Source: Morganella morganii (lineage in GTDB: Bacteria > Pseudomonadota > Gammaproteobacteria > Enterobacterales > Enterobacteriaceae). Taken from it: 64,000 nt of DNA. The translations under genes were made by a program, and so were the position numbers. Under the pieces are notes generated by a model, which was given only the letters and a program-made list of their open reading frames with translations, did not search any database and had not been told where the DNA came from. Below are positions 38,226 to 47,804 of this stretch, piece after piece (within the stretch, counting starts at the first letter, position 1; each line of letters starts with the position of its first letter). Where the stretch lies: NCBI RefSeq assembly GCF_019402645.1, contig NZ_VKKS01000001.1:1699592-1763591 (forward strand), given 5' to 3'.

Positions 38226-38519
38226 ATGCCGTTTTTACATAAAAGAATGCACCTGACCGCAGGTGATACAGTGGTGGTGGATTGCGGTCGTTCGTGCAAT
38301 GTTTTAATGATGACAAAAATGAATTTTAATCAGTTCCGGAAAGGCATGCCGTTCCGGACACATGGCGGCAGCGGTTTCTTCCATGAGCTTCCGGCCAGGA
38401 TGGTGGTACCTTTTGATGCGGACTGGAATATTACCCTGGATATTGAAGAAGGGGCACAAACTGTTGAACACTCAATCAGCGTCGAACCACGCACCGATAA
38501 AGCAATTGCAAAAAAATAA
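38226..38519 (+). CDS. DUF1883 protein
   Basis: Predicted 97 residues after AGGAGTGTTAC. DUF1883 pattern: MPFLHKRMHLTAGDTVVVDC, CNVLMMTKMNFNQFRKG, FRTHGGSGFF, PARMVVPFDADWNITLDI. It is a small beta-rich domain found alone or fused to TIR or other effectors in some bacteria; function unknown. No partner gene is adjacent. Confidence 0.75.
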   Translation: MPFLHKRMHLTAGDTVVVDCGRSCNVLMMTKMNFNQFRKGMPFRTHGGSGFFHELPARMVVPFDADWNITLDIEEGAQTVEHSISVEPRTDKAIAKK

Positions 38520-38561
38520 CCTGCCGCTTCTGCAACCGGAATAACATATGTCCGGGAAACG

Positions 38562-38587
38562 CCCCGCAGATAATGTACACTGCGGGG
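38562..38587 (+). terminator. hairpin after DUF1883 gene
   Basis: CCCCGCAG (38562-38569) and CTGCGGGG (38580-38587), perfect 8-bp arms with a 10-nt loop. There is no long T-tract, so termination is plausible but not strong. Confidence 0.45.
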
Positions 38588-38988
38588 ATAGTTTCATAAT
38601 ACCGGTAATTCATCGTCGTACCCCGTGTTGTTTTATCCGTAAATACGATTCCGCAATAAAAAATACCCCCGTGATATATCATCGGTATAACCGGAAAAAC
38701 CCCAAAATATACTATTCTGACCCGTAACCACTGATTTGAGTTTTCTTATTAATGTTACTGCAAAAAATGCCCTTTTCTGCTGTTATGTAAACGGACACGA
38801 GATTAACTTCACCCACAAAAAAACTAATGCGAAACAATAGCATTAAGCCTATATTATCTATCAACTCCATGAATTTAACGGAAAATTTTCCGTTACTCAT
38901 TCTGAGAAATGTGTCACACTATTCGCTGATAACACCATTTTTGAATGAATAAAAATAATGGTTATTTTTTAGCTTAACGGATTTGTTT
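38588..38988. other. cycA upstream region with 20-bp palindrome
   Basis: No gene seen. TAACGGAAAATTTTCCGTTA at 38876-38895 is a perfect 20-bp palindrome about 93 nt before cycA, and TAATGC/GCATTA (38825-38845) forms a second dyad. Both look like regulator sites for the amino-acid permease gene; the regulator is unknown. Confidence 0.45.
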
Positions 38989-40386
38989 ATGGACGAAAAA
39001 ACGCCTGCCGCGCCTCCGCGCGGCGAACTCAAACGCAGTTTAACCAACCGGCATATTCAGCTGATTTCAATCAGCGGCGCAATCGGTACCGGGTTATTTA
39101 TGGGCTCCGGTAAAACTATTTCGCTGGCAGGTCCTTCTGTACTATTTGTCTATATGATCATCGGGTTTGTATTGTTCTTTGTAATGCGGGCAATGGGCGA
39201 GATCCTGCTGTCAAACCTGAATTATAAATCTTTCAGTGATTTTGCCGGTGACCTGATTGGCCCGTGGGCCGGTTTTTTTGTCGGCTGGACGTACTGGTTC
39301 TGCTGGGTAATAACCGGCATTGCCGATGTGGTGGCCATCACAGGATACATCATGCACTGGGCCCCCGATTTTCCGCGCTGGGTCAGCTCACTGCTGTGCA
39401 TTCTGCTGTTATTGTCCCTGAACCTGGCGACGGTTAAATTATTCGGCGAGATGGAATTTTGGTTCTCTATGATAAAAATTGTCGCTATTGTCGCGCTGAT
39501 CATTATCGGCGGCATCCTGATCGGTACGCATTTTGTTTCACCGGAGGGGCATCAGGCGGCATTATCCAATATCTGGTCTGACGGTGGTATGTTCCCGAAA
39601 GGGATAATCGGGTTCTTTGCCGGCTTCCAGATAGCGATTTTCGCCTTTGTCGGTATCGAGCTGGTGGGAACCGCAGCAGCGGAAACCCGTGACCCTGTGA
39701 AGTCACTGCCGCGCGCCATTAATGCTATTCCGTTCAGGATCATTGCATTCTATGTGCTGGCGCTGATTATTATTATGTCCGTCACACCGTGGCGCTCAAT
39801 TCCGGCGGATAAAAGCCCATTTGTGGAACTGTTTATTATGATCGGGGTTCCGGCAGCGGCAAGCCTGGTCAACTTTGTGGTGCTGACAGCTGCCGCGTCT
39901 TCCGCAAACAGCGGCGTATTTTCCACCAGCCGGATGCTGTTTGGATTAGCCAAACAGGGCAGCGCACCCAAACAGTTCTGCCGCCTGTCAAAGCAGGCTG
40001 TTCCGGCCACCGGGCTGATTTTTACCTGCATCTGTTTGTCCGTCGGGGTCATTCTGCTCTATTTTATCCCTGATGTGATGCATGTATTTACCCTGGTAAC
40101 CACAGTATCGGCTATTCTGTTTATGTTTATCTGGAGCATGATTCTGTACAGCTACATTATGTTCCGCCGCCATCGTCCGGAACTGCATGTCGCATCCGTC
40201 TATAAAGTACCGTTCGGCAGTTGGATCCCGTGGGTGTGTCTGTCCTTTTTTGCCTTTGTGATCGTTCTGCTGACACTGGAGACAGATACCCGCCAGGCGC
40301 TGATTGCCACTCCGTTATGGTTTATCCTGCTGGCTTTCGGTTACCGGAGTGTCAAAAAACGCCGCCTTGCAGAAGCACAAAAATAA
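38989..40386 (+). CDS. cycA: D-serine/D-alanine/glycine permease
   Basis: Predicted 465 residues from ATG 38989. Amino-acid permease (APC) with 12 helices. It is close to E. coli CycA throughout: LTNRHIQLISISGAIGTGLF, KTISLAGPSVLFVYMIIGF, GEMEFWFSMIKIVAIVALII, FVGIELVGTAAAETRDP and AASSANSGVFSTSRMLFGLA. It imports glycine, D-alanine, D-serine and D-cycloserine. Monocistronic, with its own terminator. Confidence 0.93.
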   Translation: MDEKTPAAPPRGELKRSLTNRHIQLISISGAIGTGLFMGSGKTISLAGPSVLFVYMIIGFVLFFVMRAMGEILLSNLNYKSFSDFAGDLIGPWAGFFVGWTYWFCWVITGIADVVAITGYIMHWAPDFPRWVSSLLCILLLLSLNLATVKLFGEMEFWFSMIKIVAIVALIIIGGILIGTHFVSPEGHQAALSNIWSDGGMFPKGIIGFFAGFQIAIFAFVGIELVGTAAAETRDPVKSLPRAINAIPFRIIAFYVLALIIIMSVTPWRSIPADKSPFVELFIMIGVPAAASLVNFVVLTAAASSANSGVFSTSRMLFGLAKQGSAPKQFCRLSKQAVPATGLIFTCICLSVGVILLYFIPDVMHVFTLVTTVSAILFMFIWSMILYSYIMFRRHRPELHVASVYKVPFGSWIPWVCLSFFAFVIVLLTLETDTRQALIATPLWFILLAFGYRSVKKRRLAEAQK

Positions 40387-40394
40387 CCGGCAAA

Positions 40395-40428
40395 TAAAAA
40401 TCCCGGCAGCGCCGGGATTTTTATTTTT
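40395..40428. terminator. bidirectional terminator cycA/putP
   Basis: AAATCCCGGC-AGC-GCCGGGATTT with A-tract and T-tract flanks, between convergent cycA and putP. Confidence 0.88.
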
Positions 40429-40436
40429 GTATTATG

Positions 40437-41930
40437 TTATTCAGTCCGTCCGAGGTAACGATCTTCCGCCTCAGCAAAACGCCCCTGAACCGATTTATCC
40501 GGCTCACGGCCTGCCAGGCTGACGACCACAATCGCAATACTTGCCAGAATAAAGCCCGGAATAATTTCATATAAATTAAACCACTTATATTCTATCCAGA
40601 TAAGAACGGTAACCGCACCGGTAAACATACCCGCCAGGGCACCGTTGCGGGTCATCCTCTTCCAGATAACCGAGAGCAGGATAACCGGTCCGAATGCCGC
40701 GCCGAACCCGGCCCATGCGTTACTGACCAACCCCAGCACTTTATTGTTTTTATCCATCGCAATGTAGATAGCAATCGCCGCAATCACCAGCACCATAATA
40801 CGCCCGACCAGCACCATCTCTTTCTGTGAGGCATTTTTGCGGAAAAATGGCTTGTAGATATCTTCCGTCAGGGCGCTGGCACTCACCAGCAACTGGCAAC
40901 TCAGGGTACTCATTACCGCTGCCAGGATAGCGGAGAGCAGAATACCGGCAATCCACGGATTAAATAAGATAGAAGTCAGGCTCATGAAAATCCGCTCGCG
41001 GTTTTCAGTGACCGCCCCTGCCAGTTCCGGATTTTGCAGGAAGAAGGCAATACCAAAGAAACCAACACAAATTGTTCCCGCGAGGCAGAGCACCATCCAG
41101 GTCATACTGATACGGCGTGCGCTGCGGATGGTATGGTGAGAATCCGCCGCCATAAAGCGCGCCAGAATATGCGGCTGTCCGAAATAGCCCAGCCCCCAGC
41201 CCAGAAGGGAGATAATCGCGACAATATCCAGCCCGCGGAACATATCCACATACTCCGGGCTTTTCGCTTCGATAATCGCCAGTGCGGTATCAAACCCGCC
41301 GACAGATACAATCACCATAACGGGTGTCAGGATCAGGGCGAAAATCATCAGAGTGGCCTGCACGGTATCCGTCCAGCTGACGGCCAGGAATCCGCCGAGG
41401 AAGGTATAGGCAATCGTTGCCCCGGCCCCGAGCCACATGGCTTTTTCATAACTGATGCCGAAAGTGCTTTCAAACAGCAGACCACCGGCCACGACGCCGG
41501 AGGCACAGTAAATGGTGAAGAAAATCAGGATCACTGCCGCAGAAACAATCCGCAGGATACGGCTTTTATCCTCAAAACGCTGCGTAAAGTAATCCGGCAG
41601 GGTCAGCGCATGGTTGACTTCCGTCTGAAGGCGCAGACGTCCGGCAACAATCCGCCAGTTAAGCCAGGCACCGATACACAGGCCGATGGCAATCCAGGAT
41701 TCAGAGATACCGGAGAAGAAAACCACCCCCGGTAACCCCATCAGCAACCAGCCGCTCATATCGGATGCACCGGCGGATAATGCCGTCACAAAACTGCCCA
41801 TCCGGCGGCCGCCGAGAATATAGTCGTCAAAATTATTGGTGGAGCGGTAGGCCATATAGCCGATGAACAACATCCCGGCGATATAGACAATAAATGTCAC
41901 AACCAGCGGTGTGGTCAGCGTCATTGTCAT
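40437..41930 (-). CDS. putP: sodium/proline symporter
   Basis: Predicted 497 residues from ATG 41930 (AGGAACTTAATT upstream). SSS-family symporter with about 13 helices. Motifs: GRRMGSFVTALSAGASDMSG (sodium site region), WLLMGLPGVVFFSGISESWI, AVMSTLSCQLLVSASALTED. It takes up proline with sodium. It is divergent from putA across a 521-nt control region, as in E. coli and Salmonella. Confidence 0.96.
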   Translation of the reverse strand: MTMTLTTPLVVTFIVYIAGMLFIGYMAYRSTNNFDDYILGGRRMGSFVTALSAGASDMSGWLLMGLPGVVFFSGISESWIAIGLCIGAWLNWRIVAGRLRLQTEVNHALTLPDYFTQRFEDKSRILRIVSAAVILIFFTIYCASGVVAGGLLFESTFGISYEKAMWLGAGATIAYTFLGGFLAVSWTDTVQATLMIFALILTPVMVIVSVGGFDTALAIIEAKSPEYVDMFRGLDIVAIISLLGWGLGYFGQPHILARFMAADSHHTIRSARRISMTWMVLCLAGTICVGFFGIAFFLQNPELAGAVTENRERIFMSLTSILFNPWIAGILLSAILAAVMSTLSCQLLVSASALTEDIYKPFFRKNASQKEMVLVGRIMVLVIAAIAIYIAMDKNNKVLGLVSNAWAGFGAAFGPVILLSVIWKRMTRNGALAGMFTGAVTVLIWIEYKWFNLYEIIPGFILASIAIVVVSLAGREPDKSVQGRFAEAEDRYLGRTE

Positions 41931-42024
41931 AATTAAGTTCCTGTACTGAATTTATAGTCCGTCATGTATCAGCATTGCGTGTACCAATCGCTGTACAGGA
42001 TGTGCGTCACATCAGTATCACTGT

Positions 42025-42030
42025 GTTGCA
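42025..42030 (+). promoter_or_regulatory. PutA half-site near putP
   Basis: GTTGCA, the known recognition core of the PutA ribbon-helix-helix domain, 95 nt upstream of putP. Confidence 0.5.
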
Positions 42031-42175
42031 CATCGCCTCAGCCATCCCTGGTCTGCACAGACAATGCCCCGTTAGTTATCATTATTTGTTAACTCTGTGA
42101 TGCGTTGTGTTCAGCCCGATAGTAACGACAACAACAATAAAACAACAATTAATTAACGATACTAAAGTGAAAATT

Positions 42176-42191
42176 TGTGATTTTTATCACG
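42176..42191. promoter_or_regulatory. CRP site between putP and putA
   Basis: TGTGA-TTTTTA-TCACG fits the TGTGA-N6-TCACA consensus at all but the last base. put genes of enterobacteria are known to be catabolite-controlled. The 521-nt intergenic region holds no gene. Confidence 0.75.
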
Positions 42192-42379
42192 GGACATATC
42201 AACAGAAAGTGATGAGGTTAATCATCTGATTTAATCATTATACACCTTGTAATACGTAATATACCATTGTTATATAATGACTTTATTTTAACCAGTACGG
42301 TTTATTTCTTAATAGTTTTATCAGATCAATATAAAACAGCGACATTATTCACATTTTATACATCTCCTTATTTAACAAT

Positions 42380-42419
42380 GTTGCACAAAGTTGCAACCTC
42401 ATGGATATTAATGTGCAAC
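42380..42419 (+). promoter_or_regulatory. clustered PutA operator half-sites at putA
   Basis: GTTGCA at 42380-42385, palindromic GTTGCAAC at 42390-42397 and TGCAAC at 42414-42419, all within 75 nt of the putA start. The spacing and sequence match the known PutA autorepression sites in enterobacteria. Confidence 0.75.
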
Positions 42420-42451
42420 GCAGGACCTGTTGCCGTTTATGAGGAGTGAAC

Positions 42452-45400
42452 ATGGTGAGTACCACAATGGGCGTCAGACTGGATGATGAAACCCGTGAGC
42501 GGATTAAAACCGCCGCACAAAAAATCGATCGCACGCCGCACTGGCTGATCAAACAGGCTATTTTTGATTACCTGGCTCAGCTCGATTCTCTGCCGGACGG
42601 CACATTACCCGCTGCCGGTGCCCCTTCCGCACAGGAAGATGAAACCGCACCGGCTGAACCGCAGGTCAGTTGCCAGCCGTTTCTGGAATTTGCCGGCGAT
42701 ATCCTGCCGCAATCCGTCATCCGTGCAGCCATCACATCCGCGTACCGCATTCCGGAGCCGGAAGCGGTGGCAATGCTGCTGCCGCAGGCACAACTGTCCC
42801 CGGATGCCGCTCAGGCAACCCATAAACTGGCTTACGGTCTGGCAGAAAAGCAGCGTAATCAGAAAAACAGCAGCGGGCGCGCCGGGCTGGTACAGGGACT
42901 GCTTCAGGAATTCTCTCTCTCCTCTCAGGAAGGGATCGCACTGATGTGTCTGGCAGAAGCACTGCTGCGTATTCCGGATAAAGCCACCCGCTATGTGCTG
43001 ATCCGCGATAAAATCAGTCACGGTGACTGGAATTCCCACCTGGGTCAGAGCAAATCAATGTTTGTCAATGCGGCCACCTGGGGACTGCTGTTTACCGGCA
43101 GGCTGGTTGCCACGCATAATGAGGCAGGACTGAGCCGCTCACTGAACCGCATCCTGGGCAAAAGCGGTGAGCCGCTGGTGCGCAAAGGTGTGGATATGGC
43201 AATGCGCCTGATGGGAGAACAGTTTGTCACCGGTGAAACCATAGCGCGCGCACTGGCAAATGCCCGTAAAAATGAAGCCAAAGGTTTCCGTTATTCCTAC
43301 GATATGCTGGGTGAAGCAGCACTGACAAAGGCAGATGCACAGGCCTATCTGGTCTCTTATCAGCAGGCGATTCATGCCATCGGCAAAGCCTCTGCCGGGC
43401 GCGGCATTTATGAAGGACCGGGCATTTCCATTAAATTATCTGCCCTGCACCCGCGCTACAGCCGCGCCCAGTATGACCGTGTGATGTCGGAACTTTATCC
43501 TGTCCTTCGTGACCTGGTGGTGATGGCGCGTCAGTATGATATCGGTATTAATATTGATGCGGAGGAAGCTGACCGCCTGGAAATCTCCCTCGATTTGCTG
43601 GAAAAGCTCTGCTTTGAGCCGCAACTGGCGGGCTGGAACGGCATCGGTTTTGTTATCCAGGCTTATCAGAAACGCTGCCCGGCAGTAGTGGATTATCTGA
43701 TTGACCTGGCATCACGCAGCCACCGCCGCCTGATGATCCGGCTGGTGAAAGGCGCATACTGGGACAGCGAAGTCAAACGCGCCCAGGTTGACGGACTGGA
43801 GGGATACCCGGTGTATACCCGCAAGGTTTATACTGATATCTCTTACCTCGCCTGTGCCCGCAAGCTGCTGTCAGTACCGAATCTGATCTATCCGCAGTTT
43901 GCCACCCACAACGCCCACACGTTATCTGCCATTTATCAGCTGGCGGGTAATAACTATTATCCCGGCCAGTATGAGCTCCAGTGCCTGCACGGCATGGGTG
44001 AGCCGCTGTATGAACAGGTGGTCGGCAAAGTGGCAGACGGCAAACTGAACCGGCCGTGCCGTGTGTATGCCCCTGTCGGCACACATGAAACACTGCTGGC
44101 TTATCTGGTGCGCCGCCTGCTGGAAAACGGCGCGAATACCTCCTTTGTTAACCGGATTGCAGACGGCAGTATTCCGCTGGAGATGCTGGTGGAAGACCCG
44201 GTCGCCGCTGTTCAGGCGATGGCCGCCAAAGAAGGCGCTGTCGGCCTGCCGCACCCGAAAATTCCGCTGCCGCGCAACCTGTACGGTACCACACGGGTCA
44301 ATGCTGCCGGTCTGGATCTGAGTAATGAGCACCGGCTGGCATCGCTGTCGAGTGCCCTGCTCAGTCACGCGGGTGATAATCTGTTCTGTGAGCCGCTCAC
44401 CGGCGGAACATTTACGCCATCCGCACCGTCAGATACACAGCCGGTCAGAAACCCGGCAAATCATCATGATATTGTCGGGCGGGTTCGTCCGGCTGCCGAA
44501 GACGAAGTGGATCACGCACTTGCCACTGCATCAGATGCGGCGGAGATCTGGTTTGCCACCCCGGCACAGGAACGGGCGGAAATTCTTATCCGTGCCGCAC
44601 AACTGATGGAAGAGCAGTTACAGCCGTTGCTCGGGATCCTGGTGCGTGAGGCCGGTAAGACCTTTGCCAACGCCATTGCCGAAGTCCGCGAAGCAGTTGA
44701 TTTCCTGAACTATTATGCTTCTCAGGTGAAAACCCGTTTTGCCGGTGATACTCACCGTCCGCTGGGACCGGTGGTCTGTATCAGCCCGTGGAACTTCCCG
44801 CTGGCAATTTTCACCGGTCAGGTTGCCGCCGCCCTCGCCGCCGGAAACCCGGTACTGGCGAAACCGGCGGAACAAACCCCACTGGTGGCATCGGTTGCCG
44901 TTTCCCTGCTGCATGAAGCGGGTGTACCGCGCGAAGTACTGCAACTGCTGCCGGGTGACGGTGAAACCGTCGGTAACCAGCTGGTGTGTGACCCGCGTGT
45001 TCAGGGGGTGATGTTTACCGGCTCCACCGCAGTTGCCAAAATTTTACAGCGCAATCTGGCTGCCCGCCTGAGTACCGAAGGCCGCGTGATTCCGCTGATC
45101 GCCGAAACCGGCGGCCTGAATGCAATGGTCGTAGATTCTTCCGCCCTGACCGAACAGGTGGTAACCGATGTGGTCAGTTCTGCCTTTGACAGTGCGGGAC
45201 AACGCTGCTCAGCGCTGCGTCTGCTCTGTATCCAGGAAGATGTGGCTGACCGTACCATTGAGATGCTGAAAGGCGCGATGGCGGAATGCCGCCCCGGTAA
45301 CCCGGACGTGCTGGCGACAGATATCGGCCCGGTGATTGATGAAGAAGCGCACAACGGTATCCGCCGGCATATTCAGCAGATGCGCGGCAAAGGCAGACCG

Positions 45401-46426
45401 GTGTATCAGTCTGCTTTCGGAACAGATACCGGTTTGCCGGAACTCCTTAACGGCACCTTTATCCCGCCGACACTGATTGAGCTGGATGATATTTCTGAAC
45501 TGACACGGGAAATTTTTGGTCCGGTGCTGCATGTGGTCCGCTACCCGCGTGACACCCTGCCGCAACTGGCGGAGAAAATTAATGCCGCCGGTTACGGGCT
45601 GACATTCGGTATCCACACCCGTATCGATGAAACTATTGCACGGCTGACGCAACAGATTGAGGCCGGTAACATCTATGTTAACCGCAATATTGTCGGGGCG
45701 GTGGTCGGGGTTCAGCCGTTCGGCGGTGAAGGGCTTTCCGGTACCGGTCCGAAAGCCGGCGGACCGCTCTATCTCCACCGTCTGCTGGCAGAACAACCTG
45801 ATGATTCTGTGGTAAATATTCTCGCAGAACAGGATGCTCTCAATCCGCCGGATGTGGCAGTGCGGACACAGTTACTGGCGCCGTTTGATACTTTCCTCGC
45901 CTGGCTGGAGGCACAGCGCCGCCACGATGTGCTGGCAGCGGTTATCCGTTACGGCGAATTAACACAGGCCGGAACCTGCCGTCTGCTGCCGGGGCCGACC
46001 GGGGAGCGTAACAGTTATTATCTGCTGCCGCGCGGGACTATTCTCGGCCTGAATGATTCAGAACAGGATGCCCTGCTGCAGCTGGGGGCAACCCTAGCAT
46101 CGGGCTGCCGTCAGCTCTGGCTTGCCGCGGAACACACTCGCTCACTGTATAACGCCCTGCCGGACAGTGTCCGTGCGCAAATCACCCTGACAGAAGACTG
46201 GTCAGCGGACGCCGTGGTCTTTAACGGTGTGATTTTCCACGGTGACAGCGACCGTTTACAGGAAGTAAACCGGGAGGTGGCAGCGCGCGGCGGTGAGATT
46301 GTGCCGGTTGCCGGGCTCAGTCACGGTGATACACAGATCCCGCTGATGCTGTTACTGCACGAGCGTGCTGTCAGTGTAAATACCGCTGCAGCAGGCGGGA
46401 ACGCCAGCCTGATGACAATCGGCTGA
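42452..46426 (+). CDS. putA: trifunctional PutA: repressor, proline dehydrogenase, P5C dehydrogenase
   Basis: Predicted 1324 residues from ATG 42452 (GAGGAGTGAAC). An N-terminal ribbon-helix-helix domain (TTMGVRLDDETRERIKTAAQ, residues 1-47) binds put operators. The FAD proline dehydrogenase barrel (about 260-610) has INIDAEEADRLEISL, FATHNAHTLS and GANTSFVNRIAD. The aldehyde dehydrogenase domain (about 650-1130) has ISPWNFPLAIFTGQ, FTGSTAV and the catalytic Cys in SAFDSAGQRCSALR. It oxidises proline to glutamate and represses putP/putA when proline is absent. Confidence 0.97.
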   Translation: MVSTTMGVRLDDETRERIKTAAQKIDRTPHWLIKQAIFDYLAQLDSLPDGTLPAAGAPSAQEDETAPAEPQVSCQPFLEFAGDILPQSVIRAAITSAYRIPEPEAVAMLLPQAQLSPDAAQATHKLAYGLAEKQRNQKNSSGRAGLVQGLLQEFSLSSQEGIALMCLAEALLRIPDKATRYVLIRDKISHGDWNSHLGQSKSMFVNAATWGLLFTGRLVATHNEAGLSRSLNRILGKSGEPLVRKGVDMAMRLMGEQFVTGETIARALANARKNEAKGFRYSYDMLGEAALTKADAQAYLVSYQQAIHAIGKASAGRGIYEGPGISIKLSALHPRYSRAQYDRVMSELYPVLRDLVVMARQYDIGINIDAEEADRLEISLDLLEKLCFEPQLAGWNGIGFVIQAYQKRCPAVVDYLIDLASRSHRRLMIRLVKGAYWDSEVKRAQVDGLEGYPVYTRKVYTDISYLACARKLLSVPNLIYPQFATHNAHTLSAIYQLAGNNYYPGQYELQCLHGMGEPLYEQVVGKVADGKLNRPCRVYAPVGTHETLLAYLVRRLLENGANTSFVNRIADGSIPLEMLVEDPVAAVQAMAAKEGAVGLPHPKIPLPRNLYGTTRVNAAGLDLSNEHRLASLSSALLSHAGDNLFCEPLTGGTFTPSAPSDTQPVRNPANHHDIVGRVRPAAEDEVDHALATASDAAEIWFATPAQERAEILIRAAQLMEEQLQPLLGILVREAGKTFANAIAEVREAVDFLNYYASQVKTRFAGDTHRPLGPVVCISPWNFPLAIFTGQVAAALAAGNPVLAKPAEQTPLVASVAVSLLHEAGVPREVLQLLPGDGETVGNQLVCDPRVQGVMFTGSTAVAKILQRNLAARLSTEGRVIPLIAETGGLNAMVVDSSALTEQVVTDVVSSAFDSAGQRCSALRLLCIQEDVADRTIEMLKGAMAECRPGNPDVLATDIGPVIDEEAHNGIRRHIQQMRGKGRPVYQSAFGTDTGLPELLNGTFIPPTLIELDDISELTREIFGPVLHVVRYPRDTLPQLAEKINAAGYGLTFGIHTRIDETIARLTQQIEAGNIYVNRNIVGAVVGVQPFGGEGLSGTGPKAGGPLYLHRLLAEQPDDSVVNILAEQDALNPPDVAVRTQLLAPFDTFLAWLEAQRRHDVLAAVIRYGELTQAGTCRLLPGPTGERNSYYLLPRGTILGLNDSEQDALLQLGATLASGCRQLWLAAEHTRSLYNALPDSVRAQITLTEDWSADAVVFNGVIFHGDSDRLQEVNREVAARGGEIVPVAGLSHGDTQIPLMLLLHERAVSVNTAAAGGNASLMTIG

Positions 46427-46449
46427 TAATCAGAAGGTCATAAACGGAA

Positions 46450-46475
46450 AAAGGGAACAAAAGTTCCCTTTGTTT
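46450..46475. terminator. terminator putA/fliZ
   Basis: AAAGGGAAC-AAAA-GTTCCCTTT stem followed by GTTTT on the plus strand, between convergent putA and fliZ. Confidence 0.8.
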
Positions 46476-46511
46476 TATCAGTAAATGATAAAGAACGGTC
46501 TGACAGACAAA

Positions 46512-47024
46512 TCAGTGTTTACCCTGCCAGTCAAGATACTGTTCGTACTTGCGCAGTGCAATATTGTAGTTACTCAGGGCTGAGTCAGATAAATCGTCAC
46601 TCAGTTGTGCCTGGATAATTTCAGTGGAGAATTCCGTGGTGGCCGGGAAAGCTTTGGAGGACAGCAGCTCATCGAGACGGCGCAGACGGACAACATATTC
46701 GCGCACGGTACTGTGGCTCATTTCCGTTTCTTCAAACAGATACTGCTTGAATGCCATGATATCGAAATAATCCGTTGCACTGTTGCAGTAGATCTCGCTG
46801 CAGAAACGGCAGAGTGCCACAAATTTATCCTGCAATCCCATCCAGGTGGTGTCATCAATCATATCTGTCATTTCAGAAATAGCTTCTTTATTAATCAGCT
46901 GGCCATTGAAGACCAGAGAGATGCGATCGAGGGTTTTGTGACAATGACTGCAATGAGTCTGACTGTGTTTGAAGTCTTTAATGTAACGGCTTACGGGCCG
47001 TTTCTTTTGTTTTGAAACAGACAT
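46512..47024 (-). CDS. fliZ: FliZ flagellar regulator
   Basis: Predicted 170 residues. It matches enterobacterial FliZ: RYIKDFKHSQTHCSHCHKTLD at the N-terminus, WMGLQDKFVALCRFCSEIYC, and a phage-integrase-SAM-like end FLFEETEMSHSTVREYVVRLR(R) then NIALRKYEQYLDW. In E. coli FliZ binds sigma-S-type promoter DNA to repress curli and other genes, and in Salmonella it boosts FlhDC activity. It is the second gene of the fliA operon, 57 nt downstream of fliA. Confidence 0.93.
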   Translation of the reverse strand: MSVSKQKKRPVSRYIKDFKHSQTHCSHCHKTLDRISLVFNGQLINKEAISEMTDMIDDTTWMGLQDKFVALCRFCSEIYCNSATDYFDIMAFKQYLFEETEMSHSTVREYVVRLRRLDELLSSKAFPATTEFSTEIIQAQLSDDLSDSALSNYNIALRKYEQYLDWQGKH

Positions 47025-47081
47025 ATTCTGGCGCCTTGTGTAGTCTAGTCTAATAAAAATAAATCAAAGATAAAGTCAAAG

Positions 47082-47804
47082 TTACTTCATGGATTTTAAG
47101 CGCGCCCGCAGCCTTTTGATTGCCTGGCTGTGTAACTGGCTGACGCGGGACTCCCCCACTTCCAGCACTGCGCCTATCTCCTTGAGGTTCAGCTCTTCCT
47201 GATAATAAAGAGTCAGAACCAGTTTTTCACGTTCAGGCAGTTGTTTTATCGCCTCAACCACCTGGTGACGCAAACTCTCGTCTACCAACAAACCAAGCGG
47301 GTTGCCACCGTCATCATCATCGCGGACGGGTTCGCAGCTCTCACCGTGGATTTCGTGCCACTCATCGTAAGAAAACAACTGGCTGTTATTGGTATCGGTT
47401 AAAACCTGACGGTACTCTGCGATATCCATCTGTAACGAATCAGCGATTTCCTGTTCAGTGGCTGCACGCCCCAGAGATTGTTCGAGCGCGCGCACGGCTT
47501 TGGTTATTTCCCGCGCCTGACGGCGCACACTGCGGGGTGCCCAGTCTCTTCCCCGCAATTCATCCAGCATTGCCCCGCGGATCCGTTGTACCGCATAGGT
47601 TGCAAAGGTGGCACCCTGCATGGCGTCAAAACGTTCAACCGCATGCAGTAAGCCGATACCTCCGGCCTGAATTAAGTCGTCAATATCAACGCTTGCCGGT
47701 AATCTCACCTGCAATTTCAGGGCTTCGTGCCGGATAAGGGGATAATAACGCTCCCACAGGCTATTTTTGTTGATAACACCTTCGGCGGTATACAAATCAC
47801 TCAC
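47082..47804 (-). CDS. fliA: FliA, sigma-28 for flagellar class 3 genes
   Basis: Predicted 240 residues from GTG 47804 (vSDLYTAEGVINKNSLWERY); E. coli fliA also starts with GTG at this point and is 239 residues. An open frame to 47867 is not needed. Regions 2 (IDDLIQAGGIGLLHAVERFD, ATYAVQRIRGAMLDELR) and 4 (LVLTLYYQEELNLKEIGAVL, GESRVSQLHSQAIKRL) are clear. It directs transcription of flagellin and other late genes; the promoters next door fit it. Confidence 0.96.
   Translation of the reverse strand: MSDLYTAEGVINKNSLWERYYPLIRHEALKLQVRLPASVDIDDLIQAGGIGLLHAVERFDAMQGATFATYAVQRIRGAMLDELRGRDWAPRSVRRQAREITKAVRALEQSLGRAATEQEIADSLQMDIAEYRQVLTDTNNSQLFSYDEWHEIHGESCEPVRDDDDGGNPLGLLVDESLRHQVVEAIKQLPEREKLVLTLYYQEELNLKEIGAVLEVGESRVSQLHSQAIKRLRARLKSMK

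Noticed and set aside
38712..38900. Minus-strand ORF of 62 codons upstream of cycA
   Set aside because: It overlaps dyads and likely control sequence, has no ribosome site and no recognisable protein features.
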